This document shows, piece by piece, positions 1-12,964 of a DNA stretch of 64,000 bases. Position numbers and translations under genes: made by a program. This DNA is from Lepeophtheirus salmonis (lineage: Eukaryota > Arthropoda > Copepoda > Siphonostomatoida > Caligidae), in assembly GCF_016086655.4 (NCBI RefSeq), contig NC_052135.2, forward strand, positions 15,590,363-15,654,362, read 5' to 3'. Under the pieces are notes generated by a model. The model was not told the DNA's origin, made no database searches, and was given only the letters and a program-made list of their open reading frames with translations. Position 1 is the stretch's first letter. Each line of letters starts with the position of its first letter.

Positions 1-3000
1 GTTTTGCTACCCTACCCTGTATACTTTATGAGTTATATACAGCTATTCCTTTGTTATCTGTTAATATTCATCCATATTATACTTTATTCTATAAAGACAT
101 ATTTAGAATTTTCATATTTTTTTATTCTATTATGGTCTTTTAAAGAATACGGCAAACTATGTGCTACATTTCCTTTATCCTTTGTACCAAATAATCTATT
201 TCTTTTCTTGTAGGTAGTTATTTAAAATTAATAAGACAAATTACTTTTGAATGATTTTATGTGCAGAAATACGTACAACTTATCTCTCATTTTGTTCAAT
301 GTACATATCATTCATTAAAAACTGCTTCCAAACCCCATCTTTTACCATTTTCAAAAGATAGTCTTTAATCATGTTCCTTTTCCTTAATGTCTATCTCGAA
401 AGATATATGAACGTATAATGTATACATTGCTTAATTCCAACCATGTAATTAATTATGTATAAGACGTCCGACATTACGGAGATTAATTACTCATGGAGAA
501 CCCATCATATTGAGTTTTTAGGTATGTATTTTTTGGAATATATATTTTATAGGGAGACTGTGGATGTAGGATATTTTTTCTAGTTATACAAGAATATTAG
601 GATGTTTCTAATTTTGTTGAAATGTTTGGGTCACCTTATCAAAATCCATTCCTTTAGACAAAAAAATGCAATTGGCAAATTTTGCTGAAAATTTATAAAT
701 GTTTAGAAGGAGCTCAACGGCCTCAAATGTTTAAAACTTGCCAATTTTTGCAAAATAAGTAACTTTTTTCTAAATTATCGTGAAAACAGTTCATTATAAA
801 GGTTTTTGTGATTATAATTTTTTCTAGAATGCCTAATTTATTCTAAAAAATATTTATGTTGTCCTGAGAAAAAAATATATTAAATATGAAAAACAATCCA
901 AATTAGTTAAACTAATACAAATAAAACATATTATGCGCAATGTCTTTTAATTTAACTTTTTTTCACTACCAAAAATGAAGATTTTTCATTTAATATTTTC
1001 ATTTTGTTCAATTGTTTAAGTCGTAGAGTCACAATTCCTTATTTTTGATGAAAAAAATACAATTGGTAAAATGTATGTTAAATTGAGCCACGTTTAGAGA
1101 TTGAAAAGTCTTGAAATTTTATCAAAATTAAAAATATAAAAATTTGTGTAGGGATTTTTTCTAATCATTTGGTTGGAAATTTTATGTGGAATAGTTTTAG
1201 AAGAGATGTCATGATAGCATGTCCATGATTTGGGTGTTGGTATGACAAGTGCAGACTAGAACCAAAACCCCTTTTCTCTTGGCTTCCATTTTCCATTTCA
1301 GAGTATTTATTCTCAACTAAACAGTTGACCCCACTTCAAAAATTATCACTCTAAAAAGTTCAAACCATGTATCAACAGAAGATTTCTAAAAAATCTCTTG
1401 AATGCTCATTTTTATAATGTTTTGGAAACTTTTCGAAGAGACGGTAACTATATATTACATATATTATATCTTAAAAAATATCTCGTAATGATGTGGGAAA
1501 CTTTTCTGCGAAAAAAGAGATTGTAGTTTTGAATGAGCCATATTCTGGAAAAAATAGAAAAAAAAAATAACTACAATATTAATATTAAATTTGTAAAGAT
1601 GCAAAAATATAATACTTATAAGACAAAAACAATTAATTTCTCAGGATGATATCTCCAAATTTTCAACGACTCCCAAGTCTTTTTTTGGTCAACTGTTGAT
1701 TTTCTACTTTTCTTACGCCTTATTAATAATTTTGTAATTTTGATTTGTTGAAGAGAAATAACTGCTGGTAATAGTACTGAAAATTAACAGGATATAAAGT
1801 AGGTATAGTTAGTCGGCTTTTTGGGTACTAAATCTATCAAGATGATATGTAATAATTACAAAAGAGTAATTTGGCCTATGAAATAATGTAAAAAATTTAT
1901 AAACTAAAGTCATTTGCAAAATATATCATGTGTTCAAGATTTACATACCATAATTTATTAATGTCTTAAATACAGTTAAATATAATCCGTAAGATAAATC
2001 ATTTGGTCGAAATCTGTAGCAACAAAGATTGATATGCGTTTTCTTTTAATTAATGTAAATTATCTTTACTTATTTAATTAATAATTTTTTTTAATAAATG
2101 GCATATAAGCCTTTGGGTGCCCAACAAAAACGTATTTGACTAAATAAATGCGGCTAGTCGGCAGTTGTTTTTCGACTTCTGTATTATGATATACCGGAGG
2201 TTCTTGCATAACAATGTTTCAAAGACTTAAAATTTCCCATAACACATTGATTGGAGCTATTCTGACTCATAGTATACTGGGTATATTTCCCTCATATCAC
2301 AGCTTTTTAAATTATAATAGTTAACTATAAAAAACTATTAATTAAAATAAACAAGAATTTTTGTAGTTATTTATGAGTTTGTTCATACTATGCCTATATA
2401 TTCATTTAATAGATGTAAATAACATTGCATAAGTGGGGAAGGGGGAGTGTCCTTTAAGTATTTGATTTGATACCTCGGCCTTTGGTTATTACTCATTACA
2501 CAAAATTGCAATGAAAAACGTCGCTGAATAAATATTGGTTGAGTTACGATTATTTAAACAATAAAATATTGAAATGACCTGATTAAAAAATCAAATGCAT
2601 AACCGATTAAGATTAATTTTTTGAATTATTTTACAAGTATCTTGTCTGGAATACATTATTTTAAATAGTTTATCGTGAATAAATGTTTGTATTGTTCTAA
2701 TCATACTAAAAAAACAACGAAAATATAATAAAAAGTGGAATTGTTTCTCCCATTTGACGGGTTTTAGTAGTAAAAAAGTCCCCATATAACGCAAATTTCA
2801 TTTAACACGTATTTTTTTTTTGTTCCCAAAAACCGTCATAAGCGGAGACCCCTGTATCAAGCAGATGAACAGAAGGAATATTTCATCACAGATCTAAGGA
2901 AGTTGAAAGCTACTACTCCAAAGGGTGAACAAAAATAATTTAATAATAGAAATTTATAATAATTTGTCTAAGAAGCTGTTTGGGCGACGTATAAGAAATT

Positions 3001-3900
3001 TATTTGAAAAAGTATTAAATAAAAACATAGTTTTAATTTATTTTGTACCTATGTGAAAAAGTAAAGTAATAAAGAAAATAAGTACTCAAAGGATCCTTTT
3101 CTTGTATCTATCTTTTGAGTCAATATTTGTACTTTATTTTTTTTTAGTTTTACTTGTAATTGTATTAGTCAACATTATGTTTGGAGGTGATCAAACAACA
3201 AGGGTTTTAATGAAGACAATACAATGTATTTTTCACAAGACCTTTCTTTTTCGATGTAAACATGTACATACATCGTTTACCTTATAAAGTATTATGAACA
3301 AAGCAAAATATTATACACACATTTTACGTAGTGACATTCTTTTGATAAAAGAGGGTGGAGGTCTTGCAGGAATGAGCCTTTTTTCAGACGGCTATTCAAT
3401 AATATTTATGGAATGGACAATAGACATGTATTAGACTGTTCCGTTTTTGGACTCATATTTTTCTTCTTTTGCACAAAGACTGCAAGGGAGCAATAAACAA
3501 CTGACTTAGGAAAAGTTCAAGGTCTCTCAAGCAATTTAAGTTTGGAATTAAATTGGTTATTTTTGGGCCTCTTGTTCTGTTCAAGGTACTATAATACTAT
3601 GATTAAAAAGTCATACTTTTATTTTTTTGAATTAGGTTAATCAGTTAAAAATATTGTACAACTTGGTTAAAATAGTTTAAAGGACTAATTAATGGTTCCC
3701 ATACTTCATCAAACATAACAAATCAAAATTGAACCCTTTTTAAAGTGATAGTCGTTAAAATAATCTTTTGTTATGTTTTATAAACAGGGAAAGCGCAAAT
3801 CATATATTTAAAAAAATTATTCGCAAAGTAATGCCACTTTACTTTATTTAGTATTAAGCAAATAATTCAATAAGCTACTAATAAATACAAATAACTTAGC
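1..3900. other. AT-rich stretch without recognisable genes
   Basis: I see no coding region, RNA gene or transposon ends here. The short open frames are what AT-rich DNA gives by chance and resemble nothing I know. The only internal structure I can support is the diverged local duplication at about 601-1150, listed separately. Confidence 0.6.
601..1150. repeat. Diverged local duplication, offset about 395 bp
   Basis: The block at about 601-690 reappears at about 991-1080. Each copy has ATTTTGTTNAA followed by a GTCNNA-type stretch, then AAAAAAATRCAATTGGYAAA and a downstream AT-rich tail. Identity by eye is about 65-70 percent, so this is an old tandem duplication. No coding content. Confidence 0.4.
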
Positions 3901-3903
3901 ACA

Positions 3904-5037
3904 TGGATTGAAAAGTCCCAGACTTCACACATAGATGTGTCTTTTTTTTTTTTGTTCACCTCACTTTAAGTTAGTATAAACCTTCCAAGAACAATTGTCA
4001 AAATTTAACGATAATGTATTCTTAAGTTTGTGAGTTATTGGGCTAAGAGTTAAGCTACTTATGTTATTTCCAAGCCAATGGATCAAAAACAATTGCGTGT
4101 TTTAATTTTATGGTACTTCTTGTTGAGAAAAGTAAAATTTAAGTTAAGTAATAGCTTGAAACGTGTATTGGAACTCAGCTCCATCAGAAACAACAATAAA
4201 ACGTTGGCTCTCTGACACCAAACGTGGTCGTACCGAGACCAAAGATACAGAACGCAGTTGACACCCAAATTGTAACATCAAAAATAAAAAAAATCCCCGA
4301 AATTTTTATGAATTATCAGAAAGTGAAGTTGTGATAGTTAACTGACATCGTAAAGATATCAAAATAACGTATTGGATATTGTATGAAGATTTTTCCAAAG
4401 AAAGCTTCGTTCAAAGTGGGTGCACTGTTCCCTTATTATTTATCAAAAAAAAGTGGTAATAATTCTGAGCAGGGTTTGACCGTGTTTAAATGTAATGCAC
4501 CGGAATTCTTCCATCGGTATGTGATAATGGATGAAACAGAGATGCATTTCTTCAATCTGTAATCAAAACGATCATTATCTTTGTGGGGATCAACTGGTAA
4601 ATCTCGTCCAAAGTACCAGAAAGCACAAAAATAAGCTGAAAAGGGTATGGACTCGGTATTTTGGAATGCACACAGTATATTATATTTTATAGACTACCTT
4701 GATAAGGGAAATACAGCCAAAATACATGAATTGAACTTCGAATTGCTTCCTTATTTACCTTACTCTCCAAATTTGGATCCCATCGAGTACTGGGTGTTCG
4801 GAGACTTAAAAACCCAATTCTTGTCGGTAAGAAATTTCGATTCAATGAAGTGTTATCACTGAAACTGAGGACTATTTTCAGCCAAAAGATAAAGTATTTT
4901 ATAAAAGGGCCTTTGAAATGTTAGTGCGGTGCTGGAATGATTGTGTTGCTCTTAATGGAGATTATACTAATGAGTAAAGCCCATTTTGAACGAAAAAAAT
5001 CGTGTTTTCTTAGTTAAGCCCAGGACTTTTCAGCAGA
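3904..5037 (+). mobile_element. Mariner element, decayed, both ends visible
   Basis: About 1.13 kb bounded by imperfect inverted repeats. The left end reads TGGATTGAAAAGTCCCAGAC. The right end, read inward, is TCTGCTGAAAAGTCCTGGGC. Homology continues inward through a poly-T stretch and GTTCA on both sides. A TA dinucleotide follows the right end (5038-5039); the left one appears mutated to CA. Between the ends lies a frame-broken mariner transposase in the plus orientation. Length and ends fit a full-length mariner that has lost coding capacity. Confidence 0.85.
4081..4976 (+). pseudogene. Mariner transposase pseudogene
   Basis: This was a cut-and-paste DDD transposase. The start MDQKQLRVLI matches the mariner N-terminus. 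A helix-turn-helix segment TIKRWLSDTKRGRTETKD follows near 4200. The first catalytic region reads RYVIMDETEMHFF (near 4516-4550), with Asp kept. The third reads LPYSPNLDPIEYWVFGDLKT (4757-4816), where the last acidic position of the mariner consensus is Glu (IEYW). The C-terminus DKVFYKRAFEMLVRCWND (near 4890-4940) is typical of the family. Several frameshifts and stops break it, including TAA straight after the first catalytic block, so it is inactive. Confidence 0.88.
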
Positions 5038-5040
5038 TAT

Positions 5041-6540
5041 ACTATGTTATATATTTTGTTTTCGATATCTTAGTATCGCTATTCTTGGCTTTGTAAGTAC
5101 ACTATTTTTAATTAAGTAAAGAGCGATTATGTTTCATTCTTGATTTCCTTTTGATGAAGAGTAAGGTTATGGAAAAAATTGTAATTCAAGAGAGCAAACA
5201 TACTTCCAATGCTAGCTCTCACTATATTTCAATGCTATTTTTATTGTATTGAAACGAACGATGAGGTTGATCGATATATATGACTAATGCAAATATCTAC
5301 CTACAATTGTAAAGTCATGCGAACCAAATTACAAAATGAGGCCATCATTATTGCAAAATATATTTTTTGCACCGTCTAATGTATAAAGAATGAAAATCCA
5401 GGTTAAGTATGAAAATAATATCAATATTCTTGTTTTGAAAGATATATCTAATTTATATATCGGGAAAATATCCCTTCTGATTATTTGCCTACTCAGTTAT
5501 TTTCTCGTACAATGTTAACACACAAAAAAAATCACAATTCAAATTGTCTCAATTCAACAATTTTATGTCATAGCAAAAAAAAAAATTGTCAAATATATAT
5601 TTGACATATTAAATGTATATGTTTCATCATCTGATGTTGAAGTTTGGTCAAAATTTGATGGATGAGACTATTTACATATATAGATAAAGAAATATAAAGG
5701 AAAAAGGGTAATAAGAATAGTTTGAAGATATAAATTGACAATAATTTGTTGAAGAATAATAATGTTCTATTTTGAAAAAAATCCTTCTCTGTTACTTTTG
5801 TGTTGAGGGCCCCCATATTAACAGCAGTTTATAATTTGGAAATAAATGAGCTTATTTATACGTGTATTTCTCTATTTTTCTCACTGACAAGGTATTTATT
5901 TATCAATAGACTATAACATAAATGACATGTACATAAATTTAAAACAAATTTGCGTTTTCCCAAACATGAATAGAATTTCCATATGTCATCAACTTATTTT
6001 TCTCATGCTTTAAAAATATGAAAGATGTAAATTAACCAATTAAAAAATTCATATGATCTATGAATACAAATATAAATGTTAAAAAATGCTATCATTACGA
6101 GATGAAAAAATTTAAAATGAAGTACAAAAAACAAAAATAAACAAAACAATAAAAAGACGAATTTCAATCATATTTGTATATGTAAAACTATAATTTAAAA
6201 TGAACCTTGCCGATAAACAAGCTTGTAATATTCTTAAAAAATAACCACAGTACAAATCTTATTAAATATAAATCAAATGACAAGGTTCAAAAATATAACT
6301 AATTGTTTAAAGTACCGGTCCTACAAATTTACGATCTGTACGGTCTCTACTTAAAACTTAAGGGCAAATAGCCGTTCCATTTTCAGGGCCGTTACAAACA
6401 AATTTTTGAATAATTTGACAAAAAAATCACAATTGTGACATCAATATAAAATGATTGAAAAAAAGTGTTTGATATCAACAAGCTTTTAGTCTGGGAGGGG
6501 GGGGGGGTAGAGCCCCTTCCACACTCGCACATAGTCTAGG
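5041..6540. other. AT-rich stretch, nothing recognised
   Basis: I see no genes or transposon ends. The sequence is AT-rich with short homopolymer runs. One isolated 11-base G run lies near its end. Confidence 0.55.
6497..6507. repeat. G11 homopolymer
   Basis: Eleven consecutive G in strongly AT-rich surroundings, between CTGGGA and TAGAGCCCC. One of several isolated G or C runs in the window. Confidence 0.9.
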
Positions 6541-6559
6541 CGCTGTCCATTTAAACATT

Positions 6560-6612
6560 TTTTCTATATGTCATTACCATGACGTTATCCAATGACGTCA
6601 TCATCAATAAAT
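6560..6612 (+). repeat. TGACGTCATCAT-bearing repeat fragment
   Basis: Contains ATGACGTTATCCA followed by TGACGTCATCATCAATAAAT. The same core, TGACGTCATCATNAATCAAT, recurs at 17683-17730, 30273-30325 and, inverted, near 32560-32590. This marks a dispersed repeat. The octamer equals a cAMP-response-element palindrome, but the shared flanks argue for repeat ancestry rather than independent regulatory sites. Confidence 0.5.
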
Positions 6613-6624
6613 CTTCGCGCGTTT

Positions 6625-6930
6625 TTTATAAAAATAATGAATGCATAAATTAAGAATAATAACGTACTATTCTCAGTTATCTTCAATTTCTATTAAGAAA
6701 TTATTCTTATTAGACCTTTAGAGGTGTCACAAGTTGAAATTTAAGTAACATTTAAATAATAAAAACTTGATACTAGTCTCACAAATCAAATGAAGTTTCA
6801 AAACTATGCTCAAAATTGTTGGGAAACTTATCTCATCCGACAAATCTGAAGTCAAAGTCTATAAAGGACTAAAATATGTTTTAAATATAGTAAAAAAATA
6901 AATTGAGATATTCTCCTTTCCTTGATTTGT
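6625..6930 (-). repeat. Dispersed repeat family R3, copy 1
   Basis: Matches the inverse of the copy at about 42950-43290 and runs parallel to 35035-35290. Shared landmarks are CAATTTCTATTAAGAAATTA near 6688, a TTTGAAA or AAATCTGAAG segment near 6840, and a TTTTAAATATAGTAA tract followed by TTGAGATATTC near 6880-6910. No open frame is shared between copies, so the element is probably non-coding. Confidence 0.45.
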
Positions 6931-9889
6931 ATTAAAGATTGTTTTATGTTGACACACTACATATATCAGGACATATCCTTTAATTTGGTCAAAATAAATA
7001 CATCATACATTGTGTTAATTCATTTTTCCGCCTCGTAAAGTGAAAGTCAATACAATTTTATGGAAATGTAAGACAACAACCAATAATAGGTATATTTTGA
7101 TCTTGAATATTTAGTTACATCATACCTAAGTCAATATTATGCAAATGTAGATATGGATACGAATGTAGCCACTCCAAAATTTGGACACCCTGTCCTCAAT
7201 CTTAAAAAAAACCTCGCAATCAAACGTAAAAATTGTCCCATAGAAAAATATATAGCTAAATATAGTTATCAGTTAGTGACCTCATATTCAGTTATTATTC
7301 ATTTATGTTTTTAGAAATAATACATACTTTAGTTAGGTCTAAATTGAGAATAATGAAAACTATTCTCGTGTATAAAAGAAAACTGTTTTACTGAACTAAT
7401 TCATTTGAAAAACTGTGGTACTTTACTATAATATTCGTAAAATAAGTATTTTAGATAGTTTTTGAAATTCGGGACTTATTTAAGCAGTAGTAACAGGGAG
7501 AAATGGACTAGAAATGTTGGTACTGATTTTATGCTTCATATTAAAAGCGATATAACCCTTTTTGAAAATTTCATGGACTTATCTTAAAAGATTATTTATA
7601 AAATTTATATATATGTGATACAAATCTTACATAAGTACTTTATCATATTCCTTCTTTTTTCTTTTTTAAAGATTCCAAGCGGAATGCCGTTTGATGTTAT
7701 TATTTGGTTGTCTCATTCCTAAGCAAAAAGTTTATTTTTTGTCATTTCTTTTAGAATTCATTTATGATGTAAAAACATTTTATTTGATGATATACGTGTC
7801 CTCTACAAGGATTAAGAAATAATGATGACAGCTTGAAACATTTCACACCCAGGGGACACCGGTATATCATAAATTCAATATTGCTTATTTTTTGTTTGAT
7901 AGCTAATATGTTAAAATATATACCATATTTTGTTATAAATCATCTAAATTATGTTTTAAATATTTTTGAGGGCTTAAGAATACTATGCTTTTTCCGCATA
8001 TAAAAAAATCTACTTTAAAATTTATAATTTTTTCTGTTTTGAAGTAAACGATTTGATAATCAAATTTTTGTTTTTATAAGTATATATAGAATATTCTTTG
8101 TTGATCATATTTTTTATATTAATAAACCCTCTGAGTGTGAAACGAGTTTTTTAATCTAATGCATTTACTATTATATTATAAGTTTTTTTCTACTTAATAT
8201 CCTTTAGTGTGATAATAATTTTTAAATATCCCATTAAAACCAAAAGTTTTAAATTTTTTCTTAATTTGATCAGCTCCTTCTTTTGAAGTGATATTTTTTA
8301 ATAAAATATAAATTGAAAAGTCTCAAAATTTGCACATATATTTTTTGTGACTACTATTTAACAGTAAACTATTAACATGCAAAAATGTATCCCTAAAAAA
8401 AATTAGAGAGAATACTCTTTTAATTGTTTTCCAAACAAGATAAAATTTGATAAAGCTTACCTCATAATGAAATGATATTTTTTTAATAAATAATGGATTT
8501 ACGGGTCTTTAAATTTGTCCATTCTTCTAATATATTGTATAAAATCAAATAAATATGTCTAAAAGAAAAAAAGTTAAAAATGTCTTTATACAACATTCAA
8601 AATGTGAGGAGCGCCATTTTTGTTTTTGTTTCTATGAGTATAGTTTCAAATAGAATTATTAAAAGTACTTCATATATAAAAAATATAAATATTAGGTATT
8701 ATCTCGGTCATCATGAGCATCATTAGCAAAAGCATAAAATCAAATAAATTAAAAGTTCATGGAGATATTACAGGTTTCAAAATGTATAAATAGCAATGCA
8801 GGAAAATCTACACATCGGTCTTAATTGTCGTTGACGATGTACGTAATTTCCATATAAGTTATTAAAAACCAATCCAATAAAATATATTTTTAATGAATGG
8901 AGGTCTTAACATTAACAAAATATGTATTCTTATTAGTGAAGTGGATTAAGTAGACAAAGAAGATATTGATAATTTCGTAAATGTTTCAGATTTATTGTAA
9001 CAGATAACAAAACTACAAACTGCTGATTGCAATTCGTTTTAATCCCTGAGGAAAATATTTATGTTATTTCTAAAAAAATACGTATAATAACAGATTACAA
9101 AAGCAAAAACGATTTAAACTGGACTAAACAGCTCACATAAGCAACAATAGCACTTCTCACTTGATCCAAATATCTTAGGAATTATCAATACAAATATAAC
9201 CTCTGTTGATGCCTTCAAAATAGTTCCTGCAATGGATCAATTGATAAACGTAATCACGGACCAAACTAATCTTTATGCCAAACAAAAAGGTCAAAATTTT
9301 ACGATAAACCCAAACGAATTGTGTGTATTTTATATGAAAATATATAGAAGATAGAACTTATGTCATATAGTAGTACAAGGCATGTAATGTACCTTTTATT
9401 TTCATTAAAATAGAAAAAATTCTTCCAACAACAGTATTATATAACTACTATTAAATTATATGCAATAGAATCATCTAAAACAGTTCTCAAGTTTAATATA
9501 AAATAAAAGTAATCATATACTATATAATAAATATGAAAAAACGAATATTTCAACCTATAATTTCAAAATAAAACAACTCTTTCCATATCTAGAGGAATAC
9601 CTGTGTGTAATATCTTTCCCAGGTAACAAGAATGTATACATTTTTTATATTAATTCGAAGAAATTTTATTAAGATCCTTGAGACTTAAAAAAAACATAAT
9701 TTTTTTTTTGGATTTTGGAGCTATCAAAGGTCTCTGAGAAAACTCTTTTTCACATCTGTAAGTATTGGCAAAAATATGAAAAATGTCAAAATCCCTGCTA
9801 ATTGTATATTTAAAAAAAGTCTATATTGGTAACAATGCTCTAATTAATTATTCCTACCTATATTGGAAATACAAAGATACTATCAATCA
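6931..9889. other. AT-rich stretch without genes
   Basis: No coding region recognised. A diverged local duplication lies at about 8270-8520. The remainder is AT-rich single-copy-looking sequence. Confidence 0.55.
8270..8520. repeat. Local duplication, offset about 190 bp
   Basis: The segment TTGATCAGCTCCTTCTTTTG, continuing as AAGTGATATTTTTTAATAAA (about 8266-8305), resembles TTGATAAAGCTTACCTCATA with AATGATATTTTTTTAATAAA at about 8450-8490. Both continue to a GTCT..AAATTTG stretch. Weakly conserved and AT-biased, so only moderately convincing. Confidence 0.3.
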
Positions 9890-10500
9890 AGGGTCATTTT
9901 AGTTTATAATGATATCCAGTGATGCTAATTGGTGGCATATTAGAAATGTTAAAAAAAGATGTAGTGTTACCCAAACAATTTAAGAGAATATATTGCAGGA
10001 AAGCAGCTTAGTGGTCATGATGTTTCATTATATCAGCTACAAATAGCTGTTACGAGGGGGAGAGGGAAATCAAGAAGGATAAAGGCAAATATTACTCCAA
10101 TATCAATCGTCAATTCTACTTTGAGCCCATCAAGAACTTACAATTATAACTCATCAACAAATCTTCAGGAGTACTAGTTGTCATTATGAGTACAAAAAAA
10201 TGTTTGATCCGTTTTTGTATACATCCTCAGGAATCTAATAATAATGATAGCATCTTTGGAAAATAAAGTTCATCATCAGGTTGTCAACTCCAAAAAAAAA
10301 AAAAAAAAAAAAAGCAGGCGAGATAAAAATACAACAGATTAGATCACTCTTGATCTCTATTGGAAGATATGTAATCTCTTTAAAGTTACCATATGTTAGA
10401 TAATACAACACTGATAGATAGTTATTCATTGAAATTGCTCCGCACAGCTCGTATAAATTTAATTATACATTGAAGTTTGCTAACTAGCCCTACTCCATTA
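9890..10500 (+). repeat. Dispersed repeat family R1, copy 1
   Basis: Shares ordered blocks with about 25010-25460 in the same orientation: a CTTAGTGGTCATGATGTTTC-type block, AGCTGTTACGAGGGGGAGAGG against AGCTGTGATGAGGGGAGGG, AAGGATAAAGGCAA against AAGGACAAAGGCAA, TCAATTCTACTTTGAG against ACAGTTCTACTTTGAG, and GTTTGATCCGTTTTT against GTTCAATCCGGTTTTT. The copy carries a 22-A run. No shared reading frame is evident, so it is probably a non-autonomous element; its ends are undefined. Confidence 0.6.
10292..10313. repeat. A22 homopolymer
   Basis: Twenty-two consecutive A inside repeat R1. The partner copy near 25380 has only AAAAAA at the corresponding place, so the run expanded in this copy. 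Confidence 0.9.
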
Positions 10501-11640
10501 GAAGCAAGTATTGAACAATGAAACAATTTGGTTAATGTTTTATAAATAGTATTAGTTGATGTAATTTAGTAATTATTGTTAATTGTAATAATTATATAAG
10601 ATGTAGGTATTATTTTTATAGTGCATATCTACAAAGTAAATTGAGCAGTCAATCCAAGAAATGAAAAAAAACAACAACTTTCTATACATATTATTGTTTT
10701 GTTTTGGAAATTTACATGTACTAATATTTAATTATAAATTTGTATTTATCATTGTTAATAACTTAATTAAAGGAAAAAAAGATTACATATTGTTATGCCA
10801 GTAATATGAAAATTGACAATAACGTTCATTGTAGAATAGAACAATATATTTGTGATACATTTATTTAGCTTTGAGTACCAAATTTGATAAGTGAATAAAG
10901 AAAATACTCTAGATTTGTATAGTCCTGAAATTATAATTTCTTATAATATCCAAACTTTATCAAAGATAACTTATGATATTTAAGCATTTAGAAAAAGTAA
11001 GGCCTTGAATTAATCTGCATTTCACTTTATAAAATGAAAATAACTGTAGTACCTAATTGTCTGCTCGTTGGGCTTGTTATAAAAACACAAGATGTTTACA
11101 AAAATTGATACACCTTTTAGTACCTAACGGATTAATAAATTGTCCTTTATATTTTCAAATTAAACTAATCCAGCTCGGGTTAATCCTTGAAAAAGATCAA
11201 TTCATTCTAAAATGCTTTAAAAAATAATAAAAATCGCAATGAAAGCGCAAACATAATGTAAGAAAGAATTTTAAAATGTACTGATGTAATTAACTATTAC
11301 AAGAGTTGTTATGTAAAAAAAAGACTGTAAAATAACATGTTATCCCTAACAATTTAATTTTGCTTGGATGAGAGCAGCTTAGCTGCTTACCTTGTGAGAA
11401 CAAATATAGAAATTAATTGATGTTGATTCTCAATTCTAGTTGATTTAGATCTTATTTCCATATGTAGAAATTACAATTTATAGAAATCGACAACATATAC
11501 AGAACACATTTCTTTTTTGATGCCATAAAACATACATCTATTACCATTTTTATCATTGTTTAAGAATATATTAATGAAACTCTGGTGATTTCTAAAAATA
11601 AATAACTTTATATTCTGTACTATCAACATCCCTTTTTTAG
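10501..11640. other. AT-rich stretch, nothing recognised
   Basis: No coding region, RNA gene or repeat structure that I can support. Confidence 0.5.
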
Positions 11641-11658
11641 ACACCAATACACTATTAC

Positions 11659-11762
11659 CTGATTTGAAGATCCATTGTCACAAGATGACTCGTTGCAGAC
11701 AGACTCGTAGTGAGTGAGGGATTCCAAAAGAGGGACATGCAAAGGAGTTCTTAGAGCAAATC
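11659..11762 (-). CDS. Possible single internal exon, unknown protein
   Basis: On the minus strand a 104-nt open segment is flanked by plausible splice signals. Upstream is a T-rich tract ending in TTTTATTTTGTAAG, with an in-frame TAA just before the AG. Downstream is CAG followed by GTAATAG. The frame encodes about 34 residues, including THYESVCNESSCDNGSSNQ, with two Cys and potential N-glycosylation sites, and the segment is richer in G+C than its surroundings. I do not recognise the protein and see no partner exons. It may be chance, but it is the best host-exon candidate in the window. Confidence 0.22.
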
Positions 11763-11769
11763 CTTACAA

Positions 11770-12960
11770 AATAAAAACCTAGTGTCTAATAGGGATTTCG
11801 TTGCCAGGGATTCCCTCCAACACTTGCATTCTTCTCCATTGATGAACACCAACCCTGGATTATACTCTCAAGATGGATTTTATTTCAAAATATATAAGTT
11901 CTACCACCTCCCTTTTTTTCTCTCTTTCTTTCTTCCACTTTCTTCACTGCCTACTTATGACACCCAAATATACGGACTTTTCTTATGAGAGTAATTCAGA
12001 AATAAGTTATATCCTTAAAATAGTGTCATGGTCTTATCTCATATCAAGCAACGATACAGTGCATTTTTCGGGAGGCGCTTTTTTTAAATTAAAGTTCGGA
12101 CTTTCAGATATCCAATGAGATAATTTTAAACTGTCTAAATATATTCTTCTTGAAGCTATGATCCTCTGAGCAAAAAGCTCAAATTTTCAACTTTAAACAA
12201 AGATAACTCGAGTTATACGCATGATAAAGACATTTTAAAAATTATTTTAGAATTTTTTATTATAAGATTTTAAATATGTTTACATAATTTATCCCTGTCT
12301 TCAACAACAAACCCTTAAAAAACCTTTGAACCATAAAAATAACAAAAAAAAAAAATTTTTTTTTCCTGAAAATCATGAGGCTAGCAGAAAAAAAAATGTC
12401 TGTTTTTGGAATCAAGTGATCTACTAAGTTGAACATATGCTGTTATAGGGCTTAAAAAGTTTGATTTTTTATAATGTAATTATTTAATATTTTATTTGAA
12501 TTTGTACAAAGCTCGTTATTATATTATGATATAACTTAATATTATTTATTACGGAGTACGAAGTCATGAAATAGACATTAAAATCGTAAAAAAATATTGT
12601 AGTAAGGTTGTTTATTTGCTAATCCACCCTATAAAAATGGGATACCTTAAAAAATACAATATCAAACAAAAATTCTCAGAGATGCATCTTTTTGAGATAC
12701 ATCTTTTTTTAAAATTATGCATTGACTATTTTGCTATAACTTAGGCCAGCTATAATATTTTCATCATCATGAATTATGAATAAGTTATAAGGATCTAAAG
12801 AAGAGTGTCGTTTTTCATCATGTTGCACCACAGAAAAGGAAATATATCAAGTTTGAAACAATATAAACGAGCACACTTATATAATCATAAGAAAACTTAA
12901 CATAAGTTTTATAATATGTAATTTTAATTTGGTGATTGTTTTAAGGCTAAAAAATGACTT
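11770..12960. other. AT-rich stretch, nothing recognised
   Basis: Overlapping short open frames at 11782-12118 on the plus strand are low-complexity Phe/Leu/Ser-rich and resemble no family. An A11/T-run palindrome sits near 12342-12365. No gene can be supported. Confidence 0.45.
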
Positions 12961-12964
12961 TGAA

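Noticed and set aside
4..213. Open frame of 69 codons at the window start
   Set aside because: Phe/Leu/Tyr-rich composition typical of AT-rich non-coding DNA; no motif or splice context.
2591..2794. Minus frame of 67 codons
   Set aside because: No recognisable motif; consistent with chance length in this base composition.
5589..5816. Minus frame of 75 codons
   Set aside because: Low-complexity Leu/Ser/Tyr-rich reading of AT-rich sequence.
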